Program-made: the position numbers and the translations under genes | Notes under the pieces: model-generated | Seen by the model: only the letters and a program-made list of their open reading frames with translations | The model's database searches: none | What the model was told of the DNA's origin: nothing | NCBI RefSeq assembly: GCF_905171775.1 | Contig: NC_053489.1 | Span: 597,040,581-597,104,580, forward strand | From: Rana temporaria | Lineage: Eukaryota; Chordata; Amphibia; Anura; Ranidae | DNA length: 64,000 bases | Direction: 5' to 3' | Shown: piece by piece, positions 63,365 to 64,000 of the stretch | Numbering within the stretch: the stretch's first letter is position 1 | Layout of the letters: each line of letters begins with the position of its first letter

Positions 63365-64000
63365 CATTGGCGGGAATTTTTAACTTAAGTTCAGCTGAAT
63401 TTACCAATGCAGAGAAAGTGGTTTTAGACAAGGGCTTAAAATTTGTCCCATCCAGAACTCTCAATAAATTTAATACTTTTATTGATGTACAAAAGTTCGT
63501 GAGAAAAATGAATATCCAAAGGTATTTTATTTCCAATCCCTGTAGACCGAGTCTCCCAGAGGTTACTACAGAGATTATACATACGGGGCTTTCTAACCCT
63601 TCCCTCTTTAACCCTTCATGTCCAATAGCACCTAGTGTCAAAGTGTTCAGAGATTTAGTCATCAAAGATTTGGAAGAACTTCCTGTCAAAAGGAATTATT
63701 CTGACCCTAACATTAAACTTGGATTAAAGACATTATGTGAAAGGAGGGATCTGGTGATCCGTCCTGCGGACAAGGGAGGAGGGATAGTGGTTCTTGACAA
63801 AACTGCTTATAACGAAGAGATGTATAATATTCTGGGGGACAGTTCCACATATATTAAATTACCCTCGAACCCCACTTCTAAATTTAAGGTTTCTTTGAAA
63901 AAACTTATTGATATGGGGGCTAGAAAGGGAATATTGGACAATAAAGAGAAGAGTTACCTTGTGCCTAAGGTTGCGCATATACCAGTCATGTACTACTTGC
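63235..64000 (+). CDS. PLE reverse transcriptase N-terminal region, partial
   Basis: Open in one frame from the stop at 63232-63234 to the window end, with no internal stop. It is in -1 register to ORF1, and no ATG occurs before the one at 63508, which lies inside conserved sequence. Recognisable PLE blocks are FNLSSAEFTNAEKVVLDKGL, FVPSRTLNKFNTFIDVQKF, NPSLFNPS, RRDLVIRPADKGGGIVVLD, AYNEEMYNILGD…YIKLPSNP, and YLVPKVAHIPVMYYL, which is close to the expected LPKxHK entry to the RT palm. The protein copies element RNA at a nick and is normally fused to a GIY-YIG endonuclease, which would lie beyond the window. Expression may need frameshifting from ORF1. Confidence 0.87.

Larger units (their letters stand above)
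60851..64000 (+). mobile_element. Young-looking Penelope-like element, continues past window
   Basis: A plus-strand PLE inserted near the end of LINE W ORF2. Its 5' side has a perfect inverted repeat, arms 60851-61238 and 61718-62105. These are followed by a leader, ORF1 (62258-63364) and an RT frame open from 63235 to the window end. The 479-bp loop reads, on the minus strand, like the upstream half of the same element: an AATAAATTTTTTATG block, then a GTTTCG/CGAAAC hairpin motif at 61690-61717. The 3' half and the target duplication lie outside the window. Confidence 0.88.

Overview
This window looks like transposon-dominated DNA from a large vertebrate genome, most likely a ranid-type frog. 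The basis is the repeat community, not a host gene: L1/Tx1-group non-LTR retrotransposons, Penelope-like elements (PLEs) with GIY-YIG endonuclease, Tc1 remnants, and many MITEs and long foldback elements of kinds I associate with ranid genomes. I find no host exon, tRNA or rRNA gene in the 64 kb. Every protein-like signal I can support belongs to a mobile element.

Layout. 1-5.8 kb: simple repeats, MITEs and a dead Tc1. 5.8-13.4 kb: a nest in which one ordinary repeat is split first by a hAT-type MITE (8-bp target duplication), itself split by a 2.7-kb palindromic foldback, and again by a 5'-truncated PLE (14-bp duplication) that carries two MITEs. 13.4-21.9 kb: two decayed plus-strand L1-type copies cut by a piggyBac-type (TTAA) MITE, a second hAT-type MITE and a PLE-like hairpin. 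22-23.8 kb: little, apart from a MITE and the tail of a different LINE.

23.8-44.2 kb is a Russian doll on the minus strand. An old L1 copy (called U) is disrupted by a foldback hAT, by repeats and by a hAT with an internal minisatellite, and then by a second L1 (called Y). Y is in turn interrupted by a 5'-truncated L1 (X), by a nearly intact 6.66-kb full-length L1/Tx1 element (Z), and by a foldback MITE fused to a deletion. Z has an uninterrupted 1267-residue ORF2, and I see only one lesion in its ORF1, an 11-bp tandem duplication.

44-55 kb: MITEs, a ten-copy 46-bp minisatellite, a plus-strand PLE whose reading frame was split by a 297-bp PLE-derived insert (16-bp duplication), a Myb/SANT-like fragment, Tc1 ends and LINE 3' ends. 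55.4-60.8 kb: a plus-strand L1/Tx1 copy (W) with both ORFs recognisable but frameshifted. 60.85-64 kb: the start of a young-looking PLE with a perfect 388-bp inverted repeat at its 5' side, an ORF1, and an open reverse-transcriptase frame that runs off the window.

How the parts relate: LINEs (EN plus RT) and PLEs (RT plus GIY-YIG) are the copy-and-paste engines. The MITEs and foldbacks are non-autonomous and would need transposases supplied from elsewhere. Target-site duplications let much of the insertion order be read directly. All family assignments are by motif and structure, without database search.
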